Translations under genes and position numbers: made by a program
Shown: one piece after another, positions 53,396-64,000 of the stretch
Layout of the letters: each line of letters begins with the position of its first letter
Numbering within the stretch: position 1 is the first letter of the stretch
Notes under the pieces: generated by a model
What the model was told of the DNA's origin: nothing
Databases searched by the model: none
The model's input: the letters and a program-made list of their open reading frames with translations, nothing else
NCBI GenBank assembly: GCA_011800805.1
Contig: MPNW01000012.1
Span: 313,160-377,159, forward strand
DNA from: Hirudo medicinalis
Taxonomy: Eukaryota; Annelida; Clitellata; Hirudinida; Hirudinidae
Length of the DNA stretch: 64,000 nucleotides
Direction: 5' to 3'

Positions 53396-55119
53396 GGTGA
53401 ATATTTTATCTGTTGTTTGCCGGATTCACTGCTACGTATACATCGCCACTGTTGAGGCAGCTTCTTGTACCATTAGATCCAACCGTTAGTAGTTTTACCT
53501 TGGAATGTACATCCTTTGTATTTTTAGATCATGCGTTAGTCAATTGTTTTTCATTTTGAATTCTTTTTCTGGGAATGTAGTTGATTTTTGTTAATTAGAA
53601 TTAAAATGATTTATTTTGGAGTAATAATATCAATCATTCATTCTTATCAAATGGTCGAGTTTTCTTTGAATGAGTCTGTACTTCAAAGTCTGAAACTTTA
53701 CAGTGGATAAAGAATATTCGCATTGGATTTTAGCAACACATCCAACTTTGTTAAAGAATCACAAAAAACAATTTTGTTAAAAGTTTAAAACAGCAAAGAT
53801 CGTTCTGAACAGGTGAAATTCGAAAGTTTAATTTTCAAAGATTTAAATTTAATTAGAGGTTAATTTAAAGGATGCTAAATTGATGAAAGGATTATTAATG
53901 AATAGTTTGATTTAATTGTGGAATTGAATTGCATAGAGAAAGAAAAAACTTATTTATTTGATCTGAGAAATGGAAATTTCTCTGATAGGGCAATTTGTGT
54001 TATCTTAAGATAAGTGGACATGCCACTATGTAACCAGTCCTATCAATGAAAGAAAGCAGAAGTGAATAGCAATTACATGGGTTTGGCAAGGCTAATTTCT
54101 TGGGTTGCCATGGCTGATTGCATCTTTTCCAGTATCGTCTTAACCTCACGGCTTCATTGTACGTTCGGCAAATTTTACGAACTCAACAGCTCCACCATTC
54201 TTGTCAACTTAAGCTCTCTGGAGGCTTTGGCTGCATTCCCATGGAAATCAATTATGTGTGATGCTGATATCCCAATTTGGAGCCTAATTAATTTTTTGCC
54301 AGAAAATGCTTTCCTACTAATGCATCAATGTTAATTCACTGAAGTTAATATATTTTCTCTTATCTATTTGCAACTAACCACGGAGCTCTTCAAGTGCCAG
54401 CTGGAGACCCACCTTTTCAAGATAACGTACTACTGAGACATGACATGATAAGAATCAATTGCTGTTATTATTATTATTTATTAATAATAATTTTAATATT
54501 AAATAATATTATTAATTAATTAATATCAAGTGACGAGTTTTCTGCTATGAACTTTTCTGAAGTCCAAAGTGACAGCAAAACACTCCAAATCATTTGAGCT
54601 TTAAAATCTTCACTATCATACATTGTGAAATATCTGGAATTAAGTATTGCTCAGTCAAAATCGAAAGTGTAAGAAAACATTCTGATTAAGCATTTAAAGT
54701 GACAAGTTGCTTATGAGAGACTAATTCCTGCTTTTATTTTGTAAATGTGTTTAAACACTGCATTGCATTGTTGGATCAAATAAATAAAGACTCTAAGTCT
54801 CATGGAAGCATCTTCGAAGCCTCAAATCAATTTCGAGAAATTTCTAATAACATTTCTGAAAACATTACTTTAAAAAAAGGCACATTTAAAAACATAGACT
54901 GATAAGTTAAAAACCTTGTTTGTACAAAATTGATCCAAAGAAGCATCGATTGTTAGCTCCCCCTGGATGTCTCAAATGCAGATCAGCATGTCGATGCAAC
55001 AAACAATGCCAAACAATAGGCCAACTTCAAAAGGTCAAACAAGGAGATACAACTACAGCGATGATCTATTGAACTTAAAAGCAGATAACATGGGCAATTA
55101 TAAAAGGAGAAAGTCTAAA
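53396..55119. other. Intergenic region between TET and the claudin-like gene
   Basis: Mostly AT-rich. Near 54385-54438 a short stretch translates to ELFKCQLETHLFKITYY and a stop, like the C-terminal tail common in non-LTR retrotransposon polyproteins (KxQLKTHLF), perhaps a relic end. A 90-codon open stretch at 54062-54334 has no recognisable similarity. Confidence 0.35.
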
Positions 55120-56385
55120 TTATTTCCCGACGAGGGCGTACGGAGGATGAGTGCGACCTGTGAGAACTGCAAGCCAAATGAGGAGACCACCAGAAATGAA
55201 GGTGAGAACGCAAGCAGCAACTTCAAATCCCCATGAATATGAGAGTTGATTGTTGTTGGGATCACCACCTACCCAGAATTCCTTGCACTGAAGCTTGAAA
55301 GCATTGTCAGCAAATGCCATAGCAGCCATCATGATGAACATGCCTGAAAAATATTTACATTCTAGAGTAACTATCTTAACATCATCTAAATGCTAACTTG
55401 TTTATGTCCATATCAATTCTGTAAAGAACTCACCACTTCCATAAAAAAAAGCAGAAAATTATATTTCAGGTCCAAAAAACAAATTAAATTATTGAATAGC
55501 TTAAGATTCACCTCATAGGGGTTCTAATTTTTACTTCTTTTCTTTTAGACTTTAAACCAGTGTTAGTCCAATAATTAAAGTATTAATCCAACTTTACATT
55601 ACAAAATCCCATTCCTTTTTGCCACAACTTATAAAACAACCACATAATAAACATCCATCCACAAAGAAAAGCAAATACAAAGTTTCTCATATTTATTACA
55701 TTAAAATCAACAAATCTTCATAAGATTATTTTGCACAGTTAGGTGTCATTAATTATATAAAAAAAAATAATAATAATGCATATGATATATGTAATGTCTC
55801 AATCCTTATTACTAGAAATCCTAAACACAAACCATGTTCATAGGATAATAAGCAAAAACAAACCAGCAACAATGAAGAGAATCGGAGTGACATAAATCAG
55901 ACATCTTTGGCAGCAATCATCGTTCTTCTGTCCACAAATCCATTTGCACAGCACCCATATAAACAAGAAAAATACAAAGATAACTCCAATAACCTGGAGA
56001 ATTAATCCAATTATGGCTGCCACCTGTACTGTAACTAGCCAGGCTAGAGATGAATAGAAATAGAAAATTAAATGATATCTGTGCATAAAACTAAGTTCCA
56101 TTAAAGTTGCAATGTTTACTTACCTGGATTGAGCCATGGTTGGATAGTCTTGTAATACGATGAAGTAATTGCATGGCATCCATCATAAGTTTTAGGTATG
56201 ACCTCATGTGGATGAACATAATCATGAAAGCATGCCATCCATAGCCCCAGATTTAAAAAATCCGACTTCGATGATGAACTCGATTTCAACCAGTGACTGG
56301 TTAAAACCGCGATCAAATGACATAAAACTGCTGCCACTACAAAAACCGCAGTCACAAGAAGCAACAAAACCCGATTGGAATACAT
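55120..56385 (-). CDS. Claudin/PMP22-superfamily four-pass membrane protein
   Basis: Exons on the minus strand: 56385-56124, 56043-55864, 55343-55120; 666 nt, 221 aa. Four hydrophobic segments are clear: about 7-29, 90-115, 135-152 and 183-205. The first extracellular loop has the superfamily signature: Trp32, then GLW (47-49), Cys52 and Cys70. Such proteins act at the plasma membrane as paracellular barrier or channel components, or as general tetraspan modulators. The short C-terminal tail ends PYALVGK and is not a clear PDZ ligand like vertebrate claudin YV. It could equally be an EMP/PMP22, clarin or CACNG-like protein. Subfamily assignment needs a tree. Confidence 0.75.
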
Positions 56386-56907
56386 TTCAGCCTGCTTTAA
56401 TTTTTCTTACCAATAATATCAGTAATCAACAGAAGCACCACTGACAACTCTTCTAATCATCCCACACAGCAATGCGGGCTAACATATTGATATAGCCTCT
56501 ATAGTAGCAACAGCGCAGGAGCCCAGCCGGGCGCTGCTCGACCAGAATGATGAATAATCTGAATTCCTTCGTGATAAAACTCTTGTAATTATCGTAATTC
56601 GTAAACTAAACTATCCATAAATCTAGATTTAAAAAAAAATCCTTATTTCCCACATGAGAAGCAAATTCTTATCGTAGTTCAAGTTTACATTTTTAGATAT
56701 TATTTCCATAATGGCATGCAAAAGTAAGGGTGTAGATCCTTAAGCTGGATAAATATTACCCATTAAGGCCACAATTTCTTTATCATATGTAACTATGCGT
56801 CAGACATTTCAGTTATTGTTGTCTTGATCTGAAAGTTTGGTTGAGGAGCCATCGCACAACTAAGCGGTACTATGTTTTAAATTTAAAATATCTAAAAAAT
56901 TCTCAAT
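56386..56907. other. Upstream region of the claudin-like gene
   Basis: AT-rich, with a small GC-rich patch near 56510-56545. No other gene or element was identified. Confidence 0.35.
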
Positions 56908-58222
56908 TGTAGCAGAAGTGCGATCTACCTTTAATGAATATCATTCAGTAAAAGTTTATAATAAGCAACTATTGGTATGAACTAATTGCGTTGAGACATC
57001 AAAGTTCATGATCTCTTGTTGCGGAAATTACTCCACAACGATTTTGTTTTAACGAAGTAAGACGGAAAAATGTTTATTTGATTGAATACTATAAAATAGT
57101 AATTATTTAATTAAATAGTTTGATTAGTTGTCAAATTAAATTATTGTTCCGCATAAGACCATCAAAACTCGCACGCTACTACACGTCTGCCTCTGGACGC
57201 GACACCTCATGCCACTTATTCGTCTGCGTAGGAATGTGTGATCCTACAAATGCGCGCTCCCTGGCGCACAGATTAGCCAAATGGGTTGCGTTCCTGTATG
57301 CGGTCGTAATAGCAACAGATTAATGTGTCGTGTTCGCGACCCAGCATGCACAGCCAGGGAGCGCCATATAAATGGCAGATCGATTAAAAAGCGCCTTCAC
57401 ATCCCATTCGGATACATAAGGCATTCAAAAGATCGGCTAAATACAAATATAGAGATGAGTCATGTAATGTGGATTGAAACGACTGAGGTAATGGGAACTG
57501 AGATGAATGGTGAAATGGCGATTGAACCTGATTGATGCAAGTGAGCTAATGGGGTTTGGTGTGATTTTGTCGAGATTGAATTAATAATTTGGTATGGTGA
57601 GGTAACTGAAGTCTTGTTTGAGTTGAGGTTGAAGCCGTGTGATTGTTGTCGTGGCCTCTCAATCTCTTGTTCTGCCTTTTCCTGTCGCCGAGAGTCATCA
57701 CTTGAAGATTGTTGCCTTTTCTGTCAGAAATATCAATGATGCAGATGAAACTCGGTTCTTTGTCTAAGTTGTTTGTCGAGATCACCGATTTGAATATGAA
57801 ATCCGGTTGTAGTTGCGTGTTCAAATCACGCCGGAGTCACCGATTTTGTAGCGGCAGCGACGAATGACGACGAACGACTGTGTTACTATTGAAAATTATG
57901 GAAGTAACTGAAACAACAGTCAATAGTTTAATAAACAACTGAATATAACTGTCAACTTTAATTAAGGAACTTGACTACAGTCTTTCTACAACAAAGTTTC
58001 TATCGACAACTTCACCACGACAAGCTACTTGCTGCAACTTCTCACCAACTTCCGAGTTCCCCAGAACCACATAACATAGTTTCAGAACATTTAAAAAAAC
58101 TATTTCAACAGTTACAACCTTTATTTACGACAACGACGATATTGTTCCGACTAACACGACTGCTGGATAGCAGTGCAACGACGCAGCCGCTTATCGTCTG
58201 CATAGGGATTTGAGATCCTACA
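56908..58222 (-). mobile_element. Degraded LTR-retrotransposon-like element (possible short non-autonomous pair of LTRs)
   Basis: Two segments each start TGTAGC and end GATCCTACA: 56908-57248 and 57847-58222. Their ends share the CTTAT-CGTCTGC-TAGG-T-GATCCTACA order. Just left of the second copy, 57819-57841 reads like a tRNA 3' half (GTTCAAATCACGCCGGAGTC), that is, a primer-binding site for an element on the minus strand. Only about 600 bases lie between the copies, with no intact gag or pol. The bodies of the two copies are poorly alike by eye and no target duplication is seen, so this reading is tentative. Confidence 0.4.
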
Positions 58223-58316
58223 CCTTTTATTTTATTGATTCATTTAACTTATTTCCCAAAGAGAAGGGCCACTACCATCCCGTCCTAATCATCTAGTTAT
58301 GAAATGGACGTTAATT

Positions 58317-58336
58317 AACACACACACACACACACT
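58317..58336 (+). repeat. (CA)n microsatellite
   Basis: About ten CA units in the region upstream of PLAA. Confidence 0.85.
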
Positions 58337-58862
58337 CCACTACCACGGCTAGCTTTTCTTCGGAAAGCGACAAATAAAGATTTATTGTTCGGAGCGAAAC
58401 ATACAAAAGCTAATATCTTATGTGTCATCTTATCACTTAAGGGACAATTTAGAAATCTCAAAATCTAGATTTGATACCAAATACAACTATGAAGACTCCT
58501 TGTGAACACTATGAAAACAAATGTCCACTAGACTACTATTTTGCCATTGTATAAGCGTCTGCTGGCGGAATACAAGTTAACTTAACATTAATTTATAGGG
58601 GTTTAAGTAGACTATGTGATAAACCACAACTTATATAAGCTAACTCTTTTTTAAAACTCTTCTCGATGTCGATATTGTAACTCCTTGTATAAAAACCATT
58701 CAACTAAGATGTAATTTAGTTTCAAATAAATTATAAAATAAAATAATGTTTGTTCAGACTTTTATGGCCTATAATATAAAGTTATAACATCATCATCGTC
58801 ATCAAAAAAAAAAAAATAATTGTTCATTAACGTTCGTTGCATAGCTAGATGATTAGGACGGT

Positions 58863-58927
58863 GCTCCCGCAACGGGATTCATGAGAGGTGGAAGTCTTCA
58901 TGGTTAACCATTAGACCATGCGGAAGC
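58863..58927 (-). repeat. Degenerate tRNA-like sequence
   Basis: On the minus strand the ends can pair as a seven-base acceptor stem (GCTTCCG with CGGGAGC). The A box TGGTCTAATGGTTA is good and resembles Gly/Glu/Asp tRNAs. The element is only 65 nt, the T stem lacks its 5' half and the anticodon stem does not pair, so it is a tRNA pseudogene or SINE head. Confidence 0.5.
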
Positions 58928-59400
58928 TATCATCGTCATCCCCGGCGCGCCGCTTCTTATCATTCCTCCGGAAATCTCAAGAATATCTCAAGAAATATTA
59001 GTGGTCTTGAAGTTCTGTTTGAACATACGCCACTCTAATCATACTCTGAATCGTTATCGTTATGTTTCTTTTTTTTTTAAACAAATATTCATTTCTTTGT
59101 TAATATTTTTCAAGCAATCTTTAAAATGAAGGTTAAAAATAGTTTTTTGTTTTGATGCTAATGATTCGATTCTAAGTTCTATGTCCGATTTAATTTGCTT
59201 TATCATACGGTCTTGTGTTACATTGGTTGTTACATCTGCCTTGCTTAGTACCGGCGGAGCGGTTGCAAACGGCAGGTGATTTTGCATATTTTGAGGTTGA
59301 ATGCGACGCTTTACATTACTTTATGATAAATATTTAATAACGTAGATGTGTTTAGAGATTTAAATATTCTGATTAAGCGTTTCTTTGTTTAGCCACAAAC
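58928..59400. promoter_or_regulatory. Upstream region of PLAA
   Basis: It must hold the PLAA promoter and leader. A 75-codon open stretch on the minus strand at 59060-59287 (MQNHLPFATAPPVL start, ending in a Lys-rich helix) is a weak candidate for the first exon of a small divergent gene, but no continuation was found. Confidence 0.3.
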
Positions 59401-62400
59401 ATGGATATCCATTATAATCTTAGCTGCTCGCTTTATGGTCACGAAAAGGATGTACGAGGTCTTGCACCGCTTTACCAGCCAAGTGGGGCATTTGTTTCAG
59501 TTTCGAGAGACGTTACATCTAGAGTTTGGGTCCAAAATGAGTTAGATGTCTTATTAAATATATTTAAGTGAAAATCTTACTTAGAAATGCAAAAATCTCT
59601 ATGCATTAGTTGTAATTGGTTTTTAGTACATATTGTGAAGAAACTCTGTGCATTTCATCAGACCACCTCCCAACTCTCAAAAATTTCTCCATTTGAGTAA
59701 TTTTCTTTTTTTAAAGATCTGATGTGAGCTATCAGGAGGGCATGTCACTTGGTGGTCATGAGAATTTTGTTTGTTGTGTCTGTGTTCTTCCACCTGACTC
59801 AGATCATCCTCAAGGCCTCATCCTCACTGGAAGCAATGACTGCAGCATATTGGCTTACACCATCAATTCTCCTGCTCCCATATATAAGCTTACTGGACAC
59901 ACCAATGCTGGTACATTACTTTCACAGTTACATAGCATAAAAATATTTAGAGGTTATTTATTTAGGAAGTAACATCTTTTTCTTTTAGTTTGTGCCCTAG
60001 CTGCTGGCAAGTTTGGGATGTTTGTGAGTGGATCATGGGATCACACTGCTAGGTTGTGGGTTAAACAAGAGCACATCATGACTTTCATTGGTACTTTAAT
60101 TTTGGCAATATTGGTTTTATTTAAGAACAATAAAAATTGATTTGCTTTGTTAGGGCATGAGGCTGCAGTGTGGTGTGTGGCCCTTTTGCCAGGAGATGAA
60201 CAGGTTATTACCGGATCAGCCGATAAAACAATCCGACTGTGGAAGGAAGGGAAAGTCCAGCACATATTCAAGGGTGGGATCAGATGCTTTTTGGGGCTAA
60301 TTATTGAATAATGACAACATCTTTATTGTAAAATTGCAGGTCACACAGATTGTGTCCGAGGCCTTGCGATCATGGATCCAAATCACTTTTTGTCTTGTGC
60401 TAATGATATGACTATTCGATTGTGGGAGCTTTCAGGTACTTGTCACCAGATATTCACTGGACACTCAAACTATGTTTATTCTTTGGCTTGTTTGAGTCCA
60501 AATATGGAATTTGCTAGTTGTGGTGAAGATCGATCCTTAAAAATTTGGAAAAGAGGTGAATGCATTCAAACAATTGCACATCCTACTCAATCTGTCTGGT
60601 GTGTTTGTGCGCTCCCGAATGGTGACATTGCCACTGGTGCAAGGTAGTTTTAATTTAATTAGGTTAGCAATGTGGAAATTAATCCAAACATCATTTTAAT
60701 GCAGCGATGGTGTTGTGAGGATTTTTACGCAAGACCCTCATAGGGTGGCTGAGCCTCAAGTCATCTCTGATTACCAGGAATCCGTTGCTAATAGCTCAAT
60801 ACCAGCTCAGATTGGTGACATAAAAACTGAAGAATTGCCTGGTCCTGATGCTCTGCATATACCTGGTGGATGCTGCAATCTTAATGATAAACTAATCTAA
60901 TTTAATAATGACAATCTGATGAGGCAGTACTCAAATTGCACATAATGCATGGATATATATATATATATGGATATTCTAAAAGATTACAAAATGATAATGT
61001 TAACTTATTGTTCTACTACCTTAATGCATCGAACAGGGAGAAAGGAGGGTCAAACTTTGATGATTAAAAGAATTAACGCAATTGAAGCCTACCAGTGGAG
61101 CCAGTTGAAGGGTGAGTGGCAGAAAGTTGGAGATGTTGTTGGAGGTGAATCAAGCGGTTCCAAGGAAAAGGATGCAATGTTTGAGGGACAGGTTTGTCTT
61201 TGGTGCTTTCTTTTTTTGGGTTTTTGCAAGTTTTTGGATTTAGTTGGATAGATTTATTAAGAATCTTGATAGGGATGATTAATGAGGTGTTTGTAAATGT
61301 TAATTAATTGCTCATAATTACATTTACCTTTTATAGAAATACGATTATGTATTCGATGTCAACCTGAGTGAGGGCCAGCCAATGCTAAAGCTTCCTTATA
61401 ATTTGACTGAAGACCCTTACATGGCTGCTCATAAATTCTTGGAAAGAAATGACTTGAGCCCACTGTTCTTAGATCAAGTTGCTGCATTCATCCAGCAACA
61501 GACAGGGATTGTTACTCTGGGTGACACTGGATCCACATTTGTAGACCCCTACACTGGTTTGCAATGCTATTTATTACCATGACCTCAAATACATACATAA
61601 TCAATTCTGCTTAAATTCCACTCAGGTGCCTCAAGATATGTCATGGGCAACAAGCTACCAACAGAAAATAGTAAATCTCCTCCATTTACTGGTTCCCAAA
61701 ATGGTGTGATTTTATTGTTGGCATAAAATGTTGCCAAAATTTTTGCTTTGGTCTAATTTCTGGTTTGGCTTTTCAGAAAAAAAGTCTAAGTGGATTTACT
61801 TTCCTGAAAAGGAATTTATCAAGTTTGAGCAGATTAATATCAATGGAGTGATAGGTAGGTGATGTGATTGAAACAATGTGACTCGTGCATTAAAATGAAA
61901 ATTGTTAACCAAAGGAAAATTAGAACAATTCAATGAAGAGGTCGGACTGGAGGCATCGGTCAAAAACACTGATCTTCAGCAAATTAAATTTCTTCTAATG
62001 AACAAAAGTACATCGGCTCAAGAGACTTGTCAAGCCATTCTCAGCATGCTGGGCTGGCCTCCGGGTAACGGGATTTTTGTTCTTCAAAGGATTTTACTAT
62101 TTTTTTCTATTTGTCTTGTTTGCATTCTCAGAGCTGTTGTTTCCGGTCTTGGATGTTCTGCGTTACGTCTTCCTCAGTTCCAACCAGTTTGATGGTATGC
62201 TTTCCCTTAAAGAACCTTCACAACTTTTGCAAATGTTCTTTGGGATTATTGATCACAATAACATAAAAAACCAATTTCTCGTCATGAGGGCCATCTGCAA
62301 CCTATTTCAGCATAGCTCTGGCAGACAAGTTATTCTTGATAATGTCAGTATTTTGCTGGAGAATGTGACTAAGCTGAAAAACTGCACCGACAAGAATCTT

Positions 62401-62703
62401 CAGGTGGCAGTGTCTTCATTTTTCCTGAATCTCTCAGTTTTGTCTCACCAATTAAATAATGACTCTTTAAAGTCTTCACTCTTGTCCAGCATTAGTGAGT
62501 TCTTCACTTTCGTAACAGATGAAGAGGCTTTTTTTAGGTACATTGTAGCTCTTGGAACCATTGCCATCAGCGATGAAATTTATGTTGCCGTCATCAAGTC
62601 GTTGGGTTTAGATGTTTGTTTAAAGACTCATCTTTTCGGATGTGAACCACCCTCAGAGAAAGTTAAGAAATCATCTGACTCTCTCCTGGCTTTGTTAAGT
62701 TAA
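59401..62703 (+). CDS. PLAA: Phospholipase A2-activating protein (PLAA, Doa1/Ufd3 homologue)
   Basis: PLAA is a ubiquitin-binding cofactor of the p97/VCP AAA-ATPase in protein turnover and endolysosomal sorting. Exons: 59401-59540, 59717-59910, 59989-60090, 60154-60273, 60340-60643, 60705-60865, 61037-61191, 61337-61556, 61626-61703, 61777-61854, 61915-62064, 62132-62703; 2274 nt, 757 aa (human 795). The N-terminal seven-blade WD propeller is clear ([45 protein letters not shown]). The ubiquitin-binding PFU domain (about 345-455) has [32 protein letters not shown] and [18 protein letters not shown]. The C-terminal PUL domain (about 500-757) has [13 protein letters not shown] and [13 protein letters not shown], and binds the p97 tail in known homologues. 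The start codon opens directly on the conserved [16 protein letters not shown]. Confidence 0.95.
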
Positions 62704-62728
62704 CATCTTTTAAGAAATAAGCCTTGTT

Positions 62729-62734
62729 AATAAA
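62729..62734 (+). promoter_or_regulatory. Polyadenylation signal of PLAA
   Basis: AATAAA only 26 bases after the PLAA stop codon, suggesting a very short 3' UTR. Confidence 0.6.
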
Positions 62735-63334
62735 TTTTACACCAGTTGGGATTATCTGTCTCTTTACTGTACTTTGTTATAATTCCCATTAAATTGACTA
62801 ACTCTATGTACATGGATTAGAATTTGGTAGTTGTTGGCAAGCAACAATTCAATTCATGAGATGGACTTCTCTGGTGAATCATCTGGGTTTTTTTGGGTAT
62901 GCGTGGGAATGTTATAAGATATTTTTATGAAGAAATCTGACGCAACAAATCGTTTGGGAATGCATATAAATGTATCAAATAGCTTCAAATCAACTGGTGG
63001 AAGTAAGCTGGACACCTTTTGCCCAACAAAACCATTTCAGGTCGCAAACATTTGTTTGTAGTGCTTTGAGGAGGTTAGCGTCTATGTAATAAACCACCTC
63101 TGCAAACTTCTTGGCAATTCGCCATGGCCTTTTTGACGAGATGAAAGGTTTAGTTCTCATCCAAATAGAAAGCGAATTTGTTTTTTCGGACTAAAATGCA
63201 ACTTAACTTCCAAGGAAATGCAATCGGTGAGAGTGGGATTGAATGGAATTGAGGAAAATATATTTAATGGCGTTTTTAACCATTTTCAAATTTTCGGAGC
63301 CTCTTTTAGTAACTATAACAATAATTCATATAGC
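62735..63334. other. Intergenic region downstream of PLAA
   Basis: No gene or repeat recognised; ordinary AT-rich sequence between PLAA and the hAT relic. Confidence 0.4.
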
Positions 63335-64000
63335 ACAGGGGTGTCCAACATACGGCCCGCGGGCCATAATCTGGCCCGCCGTAGGTTTCTATTCGGCCCG
63401 CGAAGCTTCTCTGATTTTGTAAAAATTTTTATATTTAAATAATAAACAAAATGGTGCACAAGTTGTATGAACATCTTGTGACGTTCAGTCAGAAGTTGAA
63501 GCTAATTCAGTTGTAACTGGTTCTGAAGAAGGTTGTACATTGCCCAGTTCTTTCGTCGGGGCCTACTGATACAGTACAACATGAGAAGTACTCTGACTTG
63601 GTTACTAAACTTGCTGATGATTTCGAGAAAAGGTTCCAGGATTTCAGAAGGCACATTGGCACCATGAAGCTAAACAGTAATCCGTTTTCAATTGATCCGA
63701 CGGACGCAGCTGATAAACACCAGCTGGAAAACTCATTGACATTCAGAATGACAGTTACTTGAAAACAGCTTTCGCTGAGCATGACCTGCCGAACTTTTTA
63801 CAGCCACTAAGACAAGTATACCAATCTCTCACAGGATGCCAAGAAGTTCACTGCTCCGTTCGGAAGCACCTACTGTTGCGAACAACTGTTTTCTAGAATG
63901 AAAAACACGAAATCGAAGTTAAGATCTCTGCTTACAGACGAACATTTGGCAGCATCATTGCGCATTGCGACTTCTACAGTTGGAGCAGACTTAGACTACT
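63335..64000 (+). mobile_element. Broken hAT-family DNA transposon (runs off right edge)
   Basis: Begins with the hAT-type end CAGGGGTGTCCAAC followed by CGGCCCGCGGGCC. From about 63451 broken coding text matches the GTF2IRD2/ZBED-like hAT transposases: KYSDLVTKLADDFEKRFQDF, and then the C-terminal dimerisation block APFGSTYCCEQLFSRMKN with LLTDEHLAASLRIA near 63855-63970. A stop near 63761 and at least one frameshift interrupt it. Most of the transposase, including the catalytic core, is missing between end and C-terminal block, so the element is internally deleted and inactive. Confidence 0.75.

Noticed and set aside
54062..54334. 90-codon open stretch as a small gene
   Set aside because: No recognisable domain; the surrounding sequence looks like decayed repeat.

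Overview
This is a 64 kb piece of an AT-rich animal nuclear genome. Every gene recognised has spliceosomal introns, mostly 50-400 bases long, and the proteins are metazoan: an OVO zinc-finger factor, DENND1, TRAK/Milton, SDCCAG8, HD-PTP (PTPN23), ERK7 (MAPK15), a TET dioxygenase, a claudin-like four-pass protein and PLAA. Gene density is high (about one gene per 6 kb) and the repeats look like a marine invertebrate. A sponge or another early-branching or invertebrate lineage would fit, but the species cannot be fixed from the sequence alone.

Layout, left to right: ovo (minus strand, cut by the left edge, 1-1462); DENND1 (+, 3606-12037) with a dead pogo/Tigger-like transposon in its first intron; a TRAK/Milton adaptor (+, 13748-18701); an unrecognised 310-residue protein (-, 19568-20913); SDCCAG8 (+, 21562-26016); a repeat-rich gap with a broken Gypsy integrase; PTPN23 (+, 28108-37367); MAPK15 (+, 39186-42761); a prolyl iminopeptidase (-, 42857-44784) convergent with MAPK15; TET (+, 47730-52894); a claudin-like gene (-, 55120-56385); a degraded LTR-like element (about 56.9-58.2 kb); PLAA (+, 59401-62703); and a broken hAT transposon running off the right edge.

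I rebuilt exon-intron structures by hand from splice sites, reading phase and family similarity. The complete models sum to whole numbers of codons: DENND1 916 aa, TRAK 652, unknown gene 310, SDCCAG8 601, PTPN23 1696, MAPK15 684, iminopeptidase 319, TET 1102, claudin-like 221, PLAA 757. Lengths and positions quoted below follow from those models and have not been tested against transcripts.

The genes do not form one pathway. Several deal with membrane traffic and ubiquitin (DENND1, PTPN23, PLAA, TRAK) and two with the centrosome or cilium (SDCCAG8, MAPK15). The most notable observations are a PTPN23 whose phosphatase site is altered in both the P-loop (Asn for Ala) and the WPD loop; an intron-containing bacterial-type prolyl iminopeptidase in an animal; a TET gene with no CXXC finger in its model; two GC-AG introns; and a complete but unidentified gene.
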